61,674 nucleotides of DNA from Anaerolineae bacterium. Lineage in GTDB: Bacteria; Chloroflexota; Anaerolineae; Aggregatilineales; Aggregatilineaceae. The stretch spans positions 1-61,674 of the forward strand of contig JAFGHR010000030.1 in assembly GCA_016930015.1 (NCBI GenBank), given 5' to 3'. The translations under genes were made by a program, and so were the position numbers. This document shows, one piece after another, positions 27,717 to 39,432 of the stretch. The stretch's first letter is position 1. Each line of letters starts with the position of its first letter. The notes under the pieces were generated by a model that saw only the letters and a list, made by a program, of their open reading frames with translations, did no database searches and was not told the origin of the DNA.

Positions 27717-27834
27717 TCGGCTGGCGCTGATCCCCCTTTCCCCGTGCATATCCACGCTGTAGTAAGAAATTTCTAACCTGTAAACAGGCTGTAATGCCGG
27801 TGAAATCTCGCGCCTGCATGATAGGAACGTGTTT

Positions 27835-27936
27835 GGTGAGCGCGACAGAACCGCTCACCGGCGGTGAGCACTCACAAAACCATCGTCCAATTAACCGGTA
27901 ACGCTAATGTGTATAGATAGCATGTGAGTGCTCACC
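27835..27936. promoter_or_regulatory. cluster of GGTGAGC half-sites with a 14-bp inverted repeat
   Basis: The heptamer GGTGAGC occurs at 27835-27841 (+), 27853-27859 (-), 27863-27869 (+) and 27930-27936 (-). The third and fourth belong to a perfect 14-bp inverted repeat, GGTGAGCACTCACA (27863-27876) and TGTGAGTGCTCACC (27923-27936), separated by 46 bases. The second and third form GCTCACC-ggc-GGTGAGC. All lie in the 282-base gap upstream of the small secreted gene at 27999. It is best read as a multi-site operator, or alternatively as a tiny inverted-repeat element. Confidence 0.6.
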
Positions 27937-27998
27937 CTATAGTAATCGAAACGGCGTTCGCTGCGCCGAACGTCACAGCAAAAAAGGAGCAAAACGAA

Positions 27999-28361
27999 AT
28001 GTCGAAATCACTGCTGAGCCTGGGACTGGTGGCACTTATGGCGGTTGTCCTGACGACGGGACTGATCCCGGTCCAGACGTCACACGCAGACGATGACCTG
28101 CACGACCTGGTCTTGATCACACGCCAGACGGTCGTGCTCAACATGCCGAACGGTGACGCGGCACAGGGTGACCTGTACCCGTGCCAGACCGCCTTTGTTA
28201 CCGAGATTCAAGGCGGTTGGGGCCTGGTCGAAGTGATGGGCGGCTGGATCAACCTGGCGGATACGCTGAACGTGAACGATGCCTACGGCCAGGAAAATTT
28301 CCCGATTATGGATCAGTGCGCGGGCGCGCCATTCGAGGTTCCCGACGTCGTGATGTATTAG
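27999..28361 (+). CDS. small secreted SH3-like protein
   Basis: 120 residues from the ATG at 27999, with AAGGAG eight bases upstream. The signal peptide is LLSLGLVALMAVVLTTGLIP, then a predicted cleavage near SHADDD. The mature part (about 90 residues) has the short strands and GDLYPCQTAFVTEIQGGWGLVEVMGGWINLAD pattern of an SH3b-like fold, with two cysteines (CQ..., DQCAGA) that may form a disulfide. It is a single gene closed by a strong terminator and preceded by an unusual operator-like cluster, so its expression is probably tightly controlled. No function can be assigned. Confidence 0.75.
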   Translation: MSKSLLSLGLVALMAVVLTTGLIPVQTSHADDDLHDLVLITRQTVVLNMPNGDAAQGDLYPCQTAFVTEIQGGWGLVEVMGGWINLADTLNVNDAYGQENFPIMDQCAGAPFEVPDVVMY

Positions 28362-28393
28362 CTTTTTGACGACAACCTGATCACTTCCTGTAT

Positions 28394-28440
28394 GAGCGCC
28401 GGGGTTATCCCCCCACCCCTCCCCCGGCGCTCGATTTTTT
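28394..28440 (+). terminator. intrinsic terminator between convergent genes
   Basis: GAGCGCCGGGG (28394-28404) pairs perfectly with CCCCGGCGCTC (28422-28432), followed by GATTTTTT. The T-run overlaps the stop codon of the convergent glycosyltransferase gene. Confidence 0.88.
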
Positions 28441-30379
28441 ATTCCACCGGGATATCGACCCAGGGCGCAACCGGGCCGCCGTTAACATCCACTACATCGG
28501 TATACGTCAGCAGGCCGTCTTCCAACGTGTACATGCCTACTCGCAGCGTATGAACACCGTTCGGCACCGCCAGATCGATCCACGTGACCAGCCGGTCCCC
28601 GGCGCACCAGTACACGCCCGGCCAGAAGTCAAAGTCACGCTGGCCGATGCGCTCGCCGTCAGCGTCTAACAAATGCGCAAACACGCGCTGGTAGCCGAGA
28701 TCGGGATTCGCGCCGGGCAGGTCCCAGGCGAGATATAGGGTATCCGCTGTTAACCGATATCCGGCCAACTGCGCCCCATTCGCATAACGCACCGGGTCGC
28801 GTTCGATCAGCGCCGGACCATGCCAATCCGGATTGGTCCAGGCAGGCGCCGCGTCAAACCCGGTAATCGTGTAGCTCCCCTCGCCGGGCCGCAGCGGGAC
28901 CTCGGCCACCGTGCCGCCGGTATACAATGCCGCCGCCGGGTAATCGAGCGCGTCGGGCGGCTCCAGCAGCGCAAAGGGACCGTCGGGCAGCACGGCGATC
29001 CCGCCCTCGGTGATCACCATCTCGCGCACGCAGGCGGCGGAATCAACCAGTAGTGAGCGCCAGATCGGGTGACCGCTGCGGCCCGTATCCGCGCCTACCA
29101 GCAGCACGTCATCATAAGCGAGCAGTTCGGCGCGCACGTCCTTTAGATAAAACAGGGGCGGTCCCAGCGTGTCCGGATCGTAACGCGCGCTCGTGTCGCG
29201 GATCGCCATCTGGAACCAGCCCGCCCACGTCAGGACGATGGCACCCAGCGCCGCCACGATCACGCCGCGTAACATCACCCGGCGGCGTGGCAGCAGGGAC
29301 AGCAACCAGTCCAGACCAAACGCGCTTAGCAGGGCTAAACCGGGGATCACGGGGATGAAATAATGCGTGTAGATGCCGGTCGCCGTCCAGTTGGTGATAA
29401 ACACCAGCACCGGCACAACCGTCCACAGCAGCAGCAGGGCCGATGTTTGCCAGCCCACGCGCCGCCACGCGCCGATCACACCCACCAGCGCCAGCATACC
29501 GACCAGCGCCCACGCGTAAGTAAACGGTTTCACCGACGCAGCCACGCGATCCGAAACGGGATTCCCCATGTTTTTTTCCAGGTGCCGCCCGGTCGCCAGG
29601 CTCACGGCGTGATCCAGCGCATCCTGCCGCACGCGGAGATCGTATTTCAGCACGGCGTGAATCGAATCCAGGCGGTCGTTAAAGTCACCGGGTGAATCGC
29701 GCGATCCGATCACAAAGGGGACCATCACCGCCGCGCCCAGCGCCGCCGTGATCACCAGCGCCCGCCACTCGATGCGCCGCCAGCCTACCACCACGATCCA
29801 GCCGTACACGGGCACCAGCGTCCACGCCGCGTAATGAATCTGGACGCCCCACAGCAGCACCGGCAGCGCGAGCACCTGCGCCCAGCGCCGCCCCTCCATA
29901 AACCCGGCCAGCGCCAGCAGCAGCCCCAGCAGAATGATCGGCGTGTGAGTGTCCTGCGCCCAGATCGAACGGCTGTACTGGGCCGCATACGGGTTGAGCG
30001 CGTAGATCATACCGGCCAGCGCCGCTGCACGCGGATTCAGGTACCGGTGCGCGAGCAGCCACAACAGCCCGACCCCGGCCACGTTCATCAGCCCGATGCA
30101 CACCGTCACGAACTGCGGATCGTGCGTGATGGCAAAAAACGGGGCGAGCGTATACACCGTCACGGGGGAATTGGGCACGCCCGCTGACGAATTGATCCCC
30201 AACGTGGGAATGCCCTCACCCGATGCCATTTCGATCGCCATAAACGACAGTTCCGCCTGGTCGTAACGGTAGACGGTCAGGCGTCCCAGGTCATCGACGC
30301 GCACCGCCGCCGCCATGACCAGGATCAGCACCAGGGCGAACAGGTCACGACGGGTGACAGCGTGTGGCTTGCGGTTCAT
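28439..30379 (-). CDS. polytopic glycosyltransferase of the PMT/ArnT (GT39/83-like) type
   Basis: 646 residues from the ATG at 30379 (GAAAGAAG upstream). About ten transmembrane segments fill residues 10-400. The first periplasmic loop carries YRYDQAELSFMA, the position of the conserved acidic residue in PMT-like enzymes, and GINSSAGVPNSPVTVY. A soluble C-terminal domain of about 230 residues follows (beta-rich; LYLAWDLPGANPDLGYQRVFAHLLD). Such enzymes use polyprenyl-phosphate sugars to glycosylate lipids or proteins at the outer face of the membrane. The acceptor is unknown. Confidence 0.82.
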   Translation of the reverse strand: MNRKPHAVTRRDLFALVLILVMAAAVRVDDLGRLTVYRYDQAELSFMAIEMASGEGIPTLGINSSAGVPNSPVTVYTLAPFFAITHDPQFVTVCIGLMNVAGVGLLWLLAHRYLNPRAAALAGMIYALNPYAAQYSRSIWAQDTHTPIILLGLLLALAGFMEGRRWAQVLALPVLLWGVQIHYAAWTLVPVYGWIVVVGWRRIEWRALVITAALGAAVMVPFVIGSRDSPGDFNDRLDSIHAVLKYDLRVRQDALDHAVSLATGRHLEKNMGNPVSDRVAASVKPFTYAWALVGMLALVGVIGAWRRVGWQTSALLLLWTVVPVLVFITNWTATGIYTHYFIPVIPGLALLSAFGLDWLLSLLPRRRVMLRGVIVAALGAIVLTWAGWFQMAIRDTSARYDPDTLGPPLFYLKDVRAELLAYDDVLLVGADTGRSGHPIWRSLLVDSAACVREMVITEGGIAVLPDGPFALLEPPDALDYPAAALYTGGTVAEVPLRPGEGSYTITGFDAAPAWTNPDWHGPALIERDPVRYANGAQLAGYRLTADTLYLAWDLPGANPDLGYQRVFAHLLDADGERIGQRDFDFWPGVYWCAGDRLVTWIDLAVPNGVHTLRVGMYTLEDGLLTYTDVVDVNGGPVAPWVDIPVE

Positions 30380-30465
30380 AAGCGGGCTTCTTTCGTTGAA
30401 TACACGACACCGGCCCGTTATTATACTGGCAGGTGCAGCGCCGCTCAAGCAGCGAAACGCGCAAA

Positions 30466-30545
30466 GCCCCTCCCCTCCGGGCTTTTAGCCCGGTGCCCCC
30501 GCCCTGGCGGGGGTAGCGCGACCGCCGGTCGCGCAGGGGAGGGGC
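30466..30545. repeat. 80-bp palindromic element related to the MITE core
   Basis: Perfect 11-bp inverted ends GCCCCTCCCCT (30466-30476) and AGGGGAGGGGC (30535-30545) enclose the family palindrome CCGGGCTTTTAGCCCGG and two further hairpins (CCCCCGCCCTGGCGGGGG and GCGACCGCCGGTCGC). It lacks the CAGGG outer ends and the GTCCAGC palindrome, so it is a partial or separate relative. It lies between divergent genes. Confidence 0.65.
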
Positions 30546-30642
30546 GGAACTCGCATGCGCGAAATAATCGTCCGCATCGCCGGGCTGGACAGGTTGGGAT
30601 ACAATAGAAACATCATCGGTTCAATTGGCAGGACGCCCGATC

Positions 30643-31233
30643 ATGAGTGAATACGATCCCGGCGATTGGTACGATAACAACCAGGCACGTCGCAGGCGCC
30701 GCCGTCGCCACGAAAGTGAATATGACGACGCCTGGGCCGCCGCGTTCGAAGATGATATCCCCGACGACCACGTCGAGGTCGAAGACCTCGCCGCCGGGTA
30801 CACGTGGGATGAACCGCGCCGGTATGACGACGGCGATCCCGACAGTTTTTTAGACGCTGACGGCGACATGGTCGAGCCAACCATGGATGTCTCCGACCTG
30901 GGACCGCTGCCATCCTCGTACCAACGCCTGGCTAACCGGCGTCACGGCGCACGCAGCAGGCTGCCACAGGGACGTTACGACCGCAGCGCCGCCTACCCCA
31001 ACAGCCCCAGTTTTCACGAAAAACGTAAACCCCGCCTGGAACGTACCATCGATCGTATGGCCGGCGGCGATCCGTATATGCCTGCGCTAGGCAAACCCAA
31101 AAACAATGCAGCCCAGATGCCCGGCATGTTTGCACACATCCCCTTTTGGGGTATTGTGCTGCTGGTTGTCCTGGCGTTTGCGGCCTGCGGAGCCACCGCT
31201 TTCGCATGTATATCCGTGCTGACGCTGTTTTGA
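30643..31233 (+). CDS. hypothetical tail-anchored protein with Arg-rich and acidic N-terminal segments
   Basis: 196 residues from the ATG at 30643. The N-terminus has DWYDNNQARRRRRRRHESEYDD, then a long acidic stretch to about residue 90, then a basic, proline-containing linker (RLPQGRYDR...KRKPRLERTIDRM). One transmembrane segment at the very C-terminus (IPFWGIVLLVVLAFAACG) suggests a cytoplasmic protein anchored to the membrane by its tail. No family recognised. It lies upstream of secA on the same strand, but secA has its own promoter. Confidence 0.65.
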   Translation: MSEYDPGDWYDNNQARRRRRRRHESEYDDAWAAAFEDDIPDDHVEVEDLAAGYTWDEPRRYDDGDPDSFLDADGDMVEPTMDVSDLGPLPSSYQRLANRRHGARSRLPQGRYDRSAAYPNSPSFHEKRKPRLERTIDRMAGGDPYMPALGKPKNNAAQMPGMFAHIPFWGIVLLVVLAFAACGATAFACISVLTLF

Positions 31234-31335
31234 GGCTGCGGGTAGGAGATGGCGGCCCCGGTTTGTCCAACGCCAGTTTGGGCCAATCGCCGCCATGCCC
31301 CCGTCTTGAGGGCGCTATCCCGTCACTACCGGATA

Positions 31336-31344
31336 TGTTATAAT
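31336..31344 (+). promoter_or_regulatory. extended -10 promoter of secA
   Basis: TG-T-TATAAT (31336-31344) is a perfect extended -10 element 89 bases before the ATG. A good -35 at normal spacing is missing; TTGAGG at 31306 is too far. Extended -10 promoters tolerate this. Confidence 0.55.
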
Positions 31345-31381
31345 CTCGGCAACCTGAACCTCAATATGAACGTATAGTTGA

Positions 31382-31416
31382 GGGTAGGATTTTCGTGTTT
31401 TTTCCCCGTCCTACCC
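31382..31416 (+). promoter_or_regulatory. hairpin in the secA 5' leader
   Basis: GGGTAGGA (31382-31389) and TCCTACCC (31409-31416) form a perfect 8-bp stem around a 19-base loop that contains a TTTTTT run. The stem ends 16 bases before the start codon and five bases before GTGAGGA, so it could affect ribosome access. Confidence 0.45.
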
Positions 31417-31432
31417 ACCAATGTGAGGAACG

Positions 31433-34294
<2,862 letters not shown>

Positions 34295-34329
34295 CTCACA
34301 ACAGGGCACACGAGTTAAAGACAAGTGAG

Positions 34330-34725
34330 GTGGAATTGAAGGAAATGGCAATACCGGATACAGATGATCTCGCAGCCAGCCTCATGGACGATATGGATCC
34401 GCTTTTGCTGGACCTGATCCAGACACGGATTAACTCGTTTATCAAGTGGGACCTGGTACGCTTTTATCATGAAAACCCGCACACAACCGACACCGCCGAC
34501 AGCATCGCACGTTACATCGGGCGTGACCCGCGTATTGTCGAGCCAGAATTGGAACAACTCGCCGACGATGAAATCCTGAATGTTGAGGAACTGCCGAACA
34601 TGCGCGTGTTCACGCTGACCAACGACGTTGAAATTCGCGAGTTGATTGGCCGCTTTATCGCCGCCTGTGACGACCGGCAATTTCGCGTAAAGGCAATCTA
34701 TCACGTCATTCGCCACTTACGTTGA
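34330..34725 (+). CDS. small winged-helix-like protein
   Basis: About 130 residues. The start is uncertain: GTG 34330, TTG 34336 (best placed behind GTGAGG) and ATG 34345 are all in frame. The middle part (FIKWDLVRFYHENPHTTDTADSIARYIGRDPRIVEPELEQLADDEILNVE) has the helix-helix-turn-helix-wing pattern of winged-helix DNA-binding proteins, followed by a strand (MRVFTLTND) and a final helix. It is 13 bases upstream of the KaiC-like gene and is likely its regulator or partner. Membership of a named family is not claimed. Confidence 0.72.
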   Translation: MELKEMAIPDTDDLAASLMDDMDPLLLDLIQTRINSFIKWDLVRFYHENPHTTDTADSIARYIGRDPRIVEPELEQLADDEILNVEELPNMRVFTLTNDVEIRELIGRFIAACDDRQFRVKAIYHVIRHLR

Positions 34726-34738
34726 GAGGAACCGCGGC

Positions 34739-35521
34739 ATGGAAACAAGACGAGTTCCCACCGGAATCCTAGGGCTGGATGATATGCTGCATGGCGGGTT
34801 CCTGTCAGAAACGGCCAACCTGATCGAAGGCGCACCCGGCACCGGTAAAAGCACGATGGGGATGCAGTTCATCCAATACGGCATCACGGAATGTGACCAG
34901 CCGGGCGTGATCCTGACCTTCGAGGAGTTCCCAGAGCAGTATTACCGCGACGCCGCCAGCTTCGGCTGGGATTTCCAGGCACACGAGGCCGCTAATACAC
35001 TGCGCGTGATCATGACCAGCCCGGAAGTCACCCAGGCCGATCTCCAACGCCTGCATGGACGGCTGGAAACCATGGTCAACCAGCACGGTATGCGGCGTAT
35101 GCTGGTGGACAGCCTCAGCCATTTTGAGCGCCTGACCGATGATCCGATCGAACTGCGCCAGGTGATCTACGGGTTTGTGAACGGGCTCAAACGCCTCGGC
35201 CTGACCGTGATCCTCACGCGTGAAAACGCCGCGCTGCTGGGCGAAACACCCGACGTCGAAGAAGACCTGGCGTTTGTAATGGATTCGTATGTCCTGCTGC
35301 GTTATGTGGAGATTCGGAGCGCCGTACACAAAGCGCTGCTGGTGCTCAAACTGCGCGGCAGTGATCACGCCAATGATATCCGGCAGTACGCGATCACGGA
35401 ACACGGTATCGAGGTGCGATCGCGCTTTGAGGGTACGCGTGGCATCATGAGTGGTTCACCAACCATGACCCACGCCGAAGCATTTGCCGCTGCGTTTTTG
35501 CCGTCAGGACGGACGAGTTAG
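34739..35521 (+). CDS. single-domain KaiC/RAD55-like ATPase
   Basis: 260 residues of RecA-superfamily ATPase. It opens TGILGLDDMLHGGF, the KaiC-family signature, with Walker A GAPGTGKST (31-39; K37) and Walker B near RRMLVDSLSHF. The aromatic/charged segment FEEFPEQYYRDAASFGWD is typical of KaiC domains. Bacterial and archaeal single KaiC-domain proteins act in signal transduction rather than in a clock. Context: third partner is a membrane protein 7 bases downstream, first a winged-helix protein. No KaiA or KaiB is present. Confidence 0.85.
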   Translation: METRRVPTGILGLDDMLHGGFLSETANLIEGAPGTGKSTMGMQFIQYGITECDQPGVILTFEEFPEQYYRDAASFGWDFQAHEAANTLRVIMTSPEVTQADLQRLHGRLETMVNQHGMRRMLVDSLSHFERLTDDPIELRQVIYGFVNGLKRLGLTVILTRENAALLGETPDVEEDLAFVMDSYVLLRYVEIRSAVHKALLVLKLRGSDHANDIRQYAITEHGIEVRSRFEGTRGIMSGSPTMTHAEAFAAAFLPSGRTS

Positions 35522-35528
35522 CAGACCC

Positions 35529-35822
35529 ATGAGCGACATCAGTGCACACCAGTTCTTGACGATTTATATATGGTTCGGACTGACTTTCCTGGTTTCGATG
35601 CTGCTGTTGATCGCCCGTTTTTATGAGCGGCTGTCCGGCCAGCGCACGTACTACCAGTTTTTTGTGATCCCGGTGCTCGCGTTTGCCATCGCGGCGGCGC
35701 GCTTATCAAGCCTGGATCAGATCGCGGGTGATACGCTGGGCGATAGTATGTCGCTGGTGGGTGGGCTGTCGCTGATGGCGCTGTGTTTTCAAGTTTATCG
35801 CCTGATGACAAGCGGGCGCTGA
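35529..35822 (+). CDS. small three-TM membrane protein in the KaiC-like operon
   Basis: 97 residues from the ATG at 35529, seven bases after the KaiC-like stop. Three hydrophobic segments (IYIWFGLTFLVSMLLLIA, FFVIPVLAFAIAAARL, LVGGLSLMALCFQVY) and no known motif. The tight spacing and the terminator that follows indicate it is the last gene of a three-gene operon. It may tether the KaiC-like ATPase to the membrane (inference). Confidence 0.72.
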   Translation: MSDISAHQFLTIYIWFGLTFLVSMLLLIARFYERLSGQRTYYQFFVIPVLAFAIAAARLSSLDQIAGDTLGDSMSLVGGLSLMALCFQVYRLMTSGR

Positions 35823-35827
35823 TGGTG

Positions 35828-35860
35828 CGGGCGGGTAACCCTACACACCCGCCCGTTTTT
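35828..35860 (+). terminator. intrinsic terminator of the KaiC-like operon
   Basis: CGGGCGGGT (35828-35836) and ACCCGCCCG (35847-35855) form a perfect 9-bp stem followed by TTTTT. It separates the KaiC-like operon from the histidine kinase operon. Confidence 0.92.
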
Positions 35861-35944
35861 GAACTTGTTCCGGGGCAGCATATACCTGATGCAGCCTGAT
35901 CGTCCGATTAACAGTACCGGGTAACCGGTGATACACAAACAACC

Positions 35945-36328
35945 ATGGGAAATATAGGCACATTATTAAGCGCAGCCGCCCCCATCGGGATCATTATCGC
36001 CCTGTGGGTCATCGCACAGATCAGCCGCCGGTTTGGTGAAGTTACACACCGCCCACCGTTCTATCGCGGCTTTTATCTCAGCCTGGTTCTGGTTCTGTTC
36101 CCGCTCGTTATCCGCCTGTTGGCTGTCGGGCTGGACGAGGACGAATACGCCGATCTCGGCGGCAATACCACCGACGCACTCCTGCATGATGTCCCGCTGG
36201 CGATCGCGATCACACTCGCGGGTATCATCGCCTGGCGCTACTGGGGATGGCTGGTATATGCACACGATGACCAGGTTTCCATCAACAACCAACAATCAAA
36301 ACAGTCAAGCCAACATAAAGAAAGCTGA
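35945..36328 (+). CDS. small membrane protein, translationally coupled to the GAF kinase
   Basis: 127 residues with three hydrophobic segments (LSAAAPIGIIIALWVIAQI, FYLSLVLVLFPLVIRLLAVG, LAIAITLAGIIAWRYWGW) and a Gln/Ser-rich tail. Its stop overlaps the next start as TGATG, so translation is coupled to the histidine kinase. It may be a membrane partner of that kinase, which itself lacks membrane segments. No family recognised. Confidence 0.72.
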   Translation: MGNIGTLLSAAAPIGIIIALWVIAQISRRFGEVTHRPPFYRGFYLSLVLVLFPLVIRLLAVGLDEDEYADLGGNTTDALLHDVPLAIAITLAGIIAWRYWGWLVYAHDDQVSINNQQSKQSSQHKES

Positions 36329-39300
36329 TGGACAGCAAAGTCAACCCGGCACTCTCTTATCCCCCTGATGCCCTTCTCGACGCGGCTGAAGCGCTCTTCC
36401 TGGTCAATCACAACGGCGTCATCCGGTTCATGACGCCCGCGGCGGCTCACTATTACCAGTATGCCCAAGATGACCTGATCGGGCGTTCGGTGCTGCGGTT
36501 TGTCGTTCCCGAAGAAATCGATGCGGTGCGCGCTCGCTGGCAGGCCTTTGTCGATAACCCTAAAAAAACCTTTGACGAGCTAACCATCACCACAATATCC
36601 GCGACCGGGTACCGGATGCCGGTAACCGCCACCATCTGGCGGCTGCCCAACCGTCACGAGTTTCTGGTGATCCACCGCATGAGCGAGCGGTTTCGCAACC
36701 GGCTCGAAACCCTGTACACGGTGCTCAAAACCGTTTCCAGCACGCTGAGCCTGGAAGACTGCCTGGATATCGTGCTGCGCGAAGCCATGCGCCTGATTCC
36801 GGCGGACAGCGGCACGATCTATATGTTGCAGGCCAACAATAAACTGCACCTGGTCAATGCCCAGGGACACATGATTGAGTCCTTCGCGCTAGAGCTTCGT
36901 GAGCCGGAGAGTGAATTTAAAACGGCACATCACCTGCGCGAAAGTGGTAAGCCGCTCATCATTGACAACTGTGAGGACGATCCACTCTGGACGATCTTGC
37001 CGGGGTCTGAAGGCATCAAAAGCTGGTTGGGCGTACCGTTATATCACCAGGGCGAATTTGTCGGCATACTGAACCTGGACAGCCAGTTTCCGCACGCCTT
37101 CAACCGCGAGGATGCTGATCTGGCCCAGGCGCTCGCCAGCCAGGTCGCGGCGGCGCTGTATAATGCCCGCCAGTATGAACTGGAACACCGCCGCGCCGAA
37201 CGGCTCCAGGCGCTCGGCGATGTGGGCCAGGCGATTCGCCAGTTGGACCTGGACAGCGTGCTTGAGGTCGTGTACCAAAAGATCAGCAGCCTGATGCAGA
37301 TCGACACGTTTTTTATCGGGCTGCACGAACCCGAAACGCATGTCATCCGGCGGGTTGGCACCTACGAGAACGGCCAGCGTGTGCCTGACCTGGTTATGCG
37401 TGACAACCAGGACCTTTCCGGGCAGGTATTACGCACACGGCAAAACGTCATCATCCACGACAGCAACATTGAGAAGACCCCGCCCGAATTGATCGTTGAG
37501 GGCGAGATGCCTTGCAGTGTGATCATGATGCCGCTGATCACACCGGAAGGTGTCGTTGGAGTCATCAGTGTTCAGAGTTACGAGCCAAACGCGTATACGG
37601 CAGATGACATCGCCCTGCTGGAAACGATCGCCGGATCGGTGGCAACCGCCGTGCGCAACGCCCAGCTTTACGACAATGTCAGCCAACAGCTCGCCGCGCT
37701 GAGCACGCTGCACCAGATGGGGCTGGAAATGGCGACCGCGCACGATCCCGACACCATTATCCAACTCACGATCACGTCTGCGCTCACCCTGTTTCACTCC
37801 AGCCAGGTACGCTTGTATCTCAACCAGACCGGAACATGGCCGACGCAGATGTGGCGCGGCCACGAAACCGGCATACGCGGGCAGTCGCGTATCCGGGCGT
37901 CCGAACACCTGGAACTAGACAGCGTAACACGCCAGGTTGAGCAGTCCCAACAGCCCGTGGTCATCACCGACCTGAACGAGCAGCCCGACCTGCAAACCGA
38001 ATATGATATGCCCTGGCTGGTGCAATCGCTGGTATCGTACCCGGTGCGTTATGGGGAACAATCCTTCGGCGTGCTGACCCTGCTGCACAGCGAACCGCAG
38101 GCGTACGACCGGGATATGCTGCGCACCATTGAACTCGTGACCATGCAGGCCGCCGACGCTTTCGAAAACGCGCGCCACACGATTACACTACACCGCCGCC
38201 TGGAAGAAGTCAGCGCGCTGCAAAACATGGCCCGTGACGTGAGCAGCCGCCAATCCCTGGACGAGATACTGCACATCACGGTACGCGCCCTGCAAGACGT
38301 GTACCATTGCAAGTCCGTTTCGCTGGCGCTCTACAACTCCGAAACCGAGGAAGTCATCACACAGGCTGCCGTAGGGCTGGAAGCGCAGTACATCGAACAA
38401 GGCCGGTTTAAGCTTGGTGAGTTTGTCGCTGGCGAAGTCGTCGCCACCGGCCAGATGATCTATGTGCCGGACACCCATTCCGACGACCGTTTCCGCCTTA
38501 TTGATCCAGATGTACGATCCATGCTCACCGTACCACTGACCATCCACGACCGCATCATTGGTACGCTTAGCATCGACAGCAAAACGCCCGATGCCTTTAC
38601 ACCGGACCATGAGCGCGTGCTGACCATCGCCGGGGGACAGATCGCGGCTATCATCGAAACCATCCGCCTGCTGGAAGAAACCCGGCAGCGTGCCGCCGAA
38701 CTGGCTAACGCCAACGCCGAACTCAAAGCGCTGCACGAGCTTCGTACCGAGCTGGTACAGAACGTCAGCCACGAACTCCGCGGCCCGTTAGGGCTGATCC
38801 GGGGGTACGCCGGTCTGCTGCTCGACGAGTCATTAGGCGAGCTAAACCCCAAGCAGAAGGATGCGATGACCATCATTGACGAAAAAGGGGCCGCCATCAC
38901 GCGCATGGTCAACGACATTTTGAGCCTGGAACAAATTCAGCCTGGCACACTCCAGCGCGAAACGTTGGATATCTCCCAACTGGCGAATCAGGTCATCGAA
39001 GGGATCAGACTGGTCTACAAAGACCGGGATATCACCTTCTACGGCGAACTGGCAGCCGAACCCTACCTGGTCAACGGCGACCCGGTCCGGTTGAACCAGA
39101 TATTTGACAACCTGATCAGCAACGCTGTGAAGTTCTCGCCGGACGGCGGCGATATTATCATTCGTTCGCAGCCCAATCCTTCCAACAACACCATCCGGTT
39201 TTCGATCATCGATCACGGAATCGGTATTCCTGCCGACCGGTTACCGCACATTTTTGAGCGGTTCTACCAGGGTGCCCCCTCAATCCAGCACCAGTACGGC

Positions 39301-39426
39301 GGGACCGGTCTTGGGTTAGCCATCGTCAAGCGTGTTGTCGAAGCACATGGTGGTACACTAGAGGTCATAAGTCAGGAAGGCAAAGGCAGCACGTTCACGT
39401 TTGAGCTTCCGCTCATAGAAAGGTAA
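36328..39426 (+). CDS. cytoplasmic PAS/multi-GAF sensor histidine kinase
   Basis: 1,032 residues with no membrane segment. Order: PAS (about 15-115; AEALFLVNHNGVIRFMTPAA), four GAF domains (about 125-285, 295-450, 460-625, 640-795), a DHp helix with H815 in VSHELRGP, and HATPase with N-box NLISNAVKFSPDGG, G1 DHGIGI and G2 GTGLGLAI (about 992). GAF domains of this kind often bind small ligands or chromophores; no phytochrome-type Cys was identified. It is coupled to a small membrane gene upstream and to adenosine deaminase six bases downstream. No response regulator is adjacent. Confidence 0.92.
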   Translation: MDSKVNPALSYPPDALLDAAEALFLVNHNGVIRFMTPAAAHYYQYAQDDLIGRSVLRFVVPEEIDAVRARWQAFVDNPKKTFDELTITTISATGYRMPVTATIWRLPNRHEFLVIHRMSERFRNRLETLYTVLKTVSSTLSLEDCLDIVLREAMRLIPADSGTIYMLQANNKLHLVNAQGHMIESFALELREPESEFKTAHHLRESGKPLIIDNCEDDPLWTILPGSEGIKSWLGVPLYHQGEFVGILNLDSQFPHAFNREDADLAQALASQVAAALYNARQYELEHRRAERLQALGDVGQAIRQLDLDSVLEVVYQKISSLMQIDTFFIGLHEPETHVIRRVGTYENGQRVPDLVMRDNQDLSGQVLRTRQNVIIHDSNIEKTPPELIVEGEMPCSVIMMPLITPEGVVGVISVQSYEPNAYTADDIALLETIAGSVATAVRNAQLYDNVSQQLAALSTLHQMGLEMATAHDPDTIIQLTITSALTLFHSSQVRLYLNQTGTWPTQMWRGHETGIRGQSRIRASEHLELDSVTRQVEQSQQPVVITDLNEQPDLQTEYDMPWLVQSLVSYPVRYGEQSFGVLTLLHSEPQAYDRDMLRTIELVTMQAADAFENARHTITLHRRLEEVSALQNMARDVSSRQSLDEILHITVRALQDVYHCKSVSLALYNSETEEVITQAAVGLEAQYIEQGRFKLGEFVAGEVVATGQMIYVPDTHSDDRFRLIDPDVRSMLTVPLTIHDRIIGTLSIDSKTPDAFTPDHERVLTIAGGQIAAIIETIRLLEETRQRAAELANANAELKALHELRTELVQNVSHELRGPLGLIRGYAGLLLDESLGELNPKQKDAMTIIDEKGAAITRMVNDILSLEQIQPGTLQRETLDISQLANQVIEGIRLVYKDRDITFYGELAAEPYLVNGDPVRLNQIFDNLISNAVKFSPDGGDIIIRSQPNPSNNTIRFSIIDHGIGIPADRLPHIFERFYQGAPSIQHQYGGTGLGLAIVKRVVEAHGGTLEVISQEGKGSTFTFELPLIER

Positions 39427-39432
39427 AAGCTG

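Noticed and set aside
34739-35521. Circadian clock protein KaiC
   Set aside because: Only one KaiC domain is present, with no KaiA or KaiB; single-domain relatives are general signalling ATPases.
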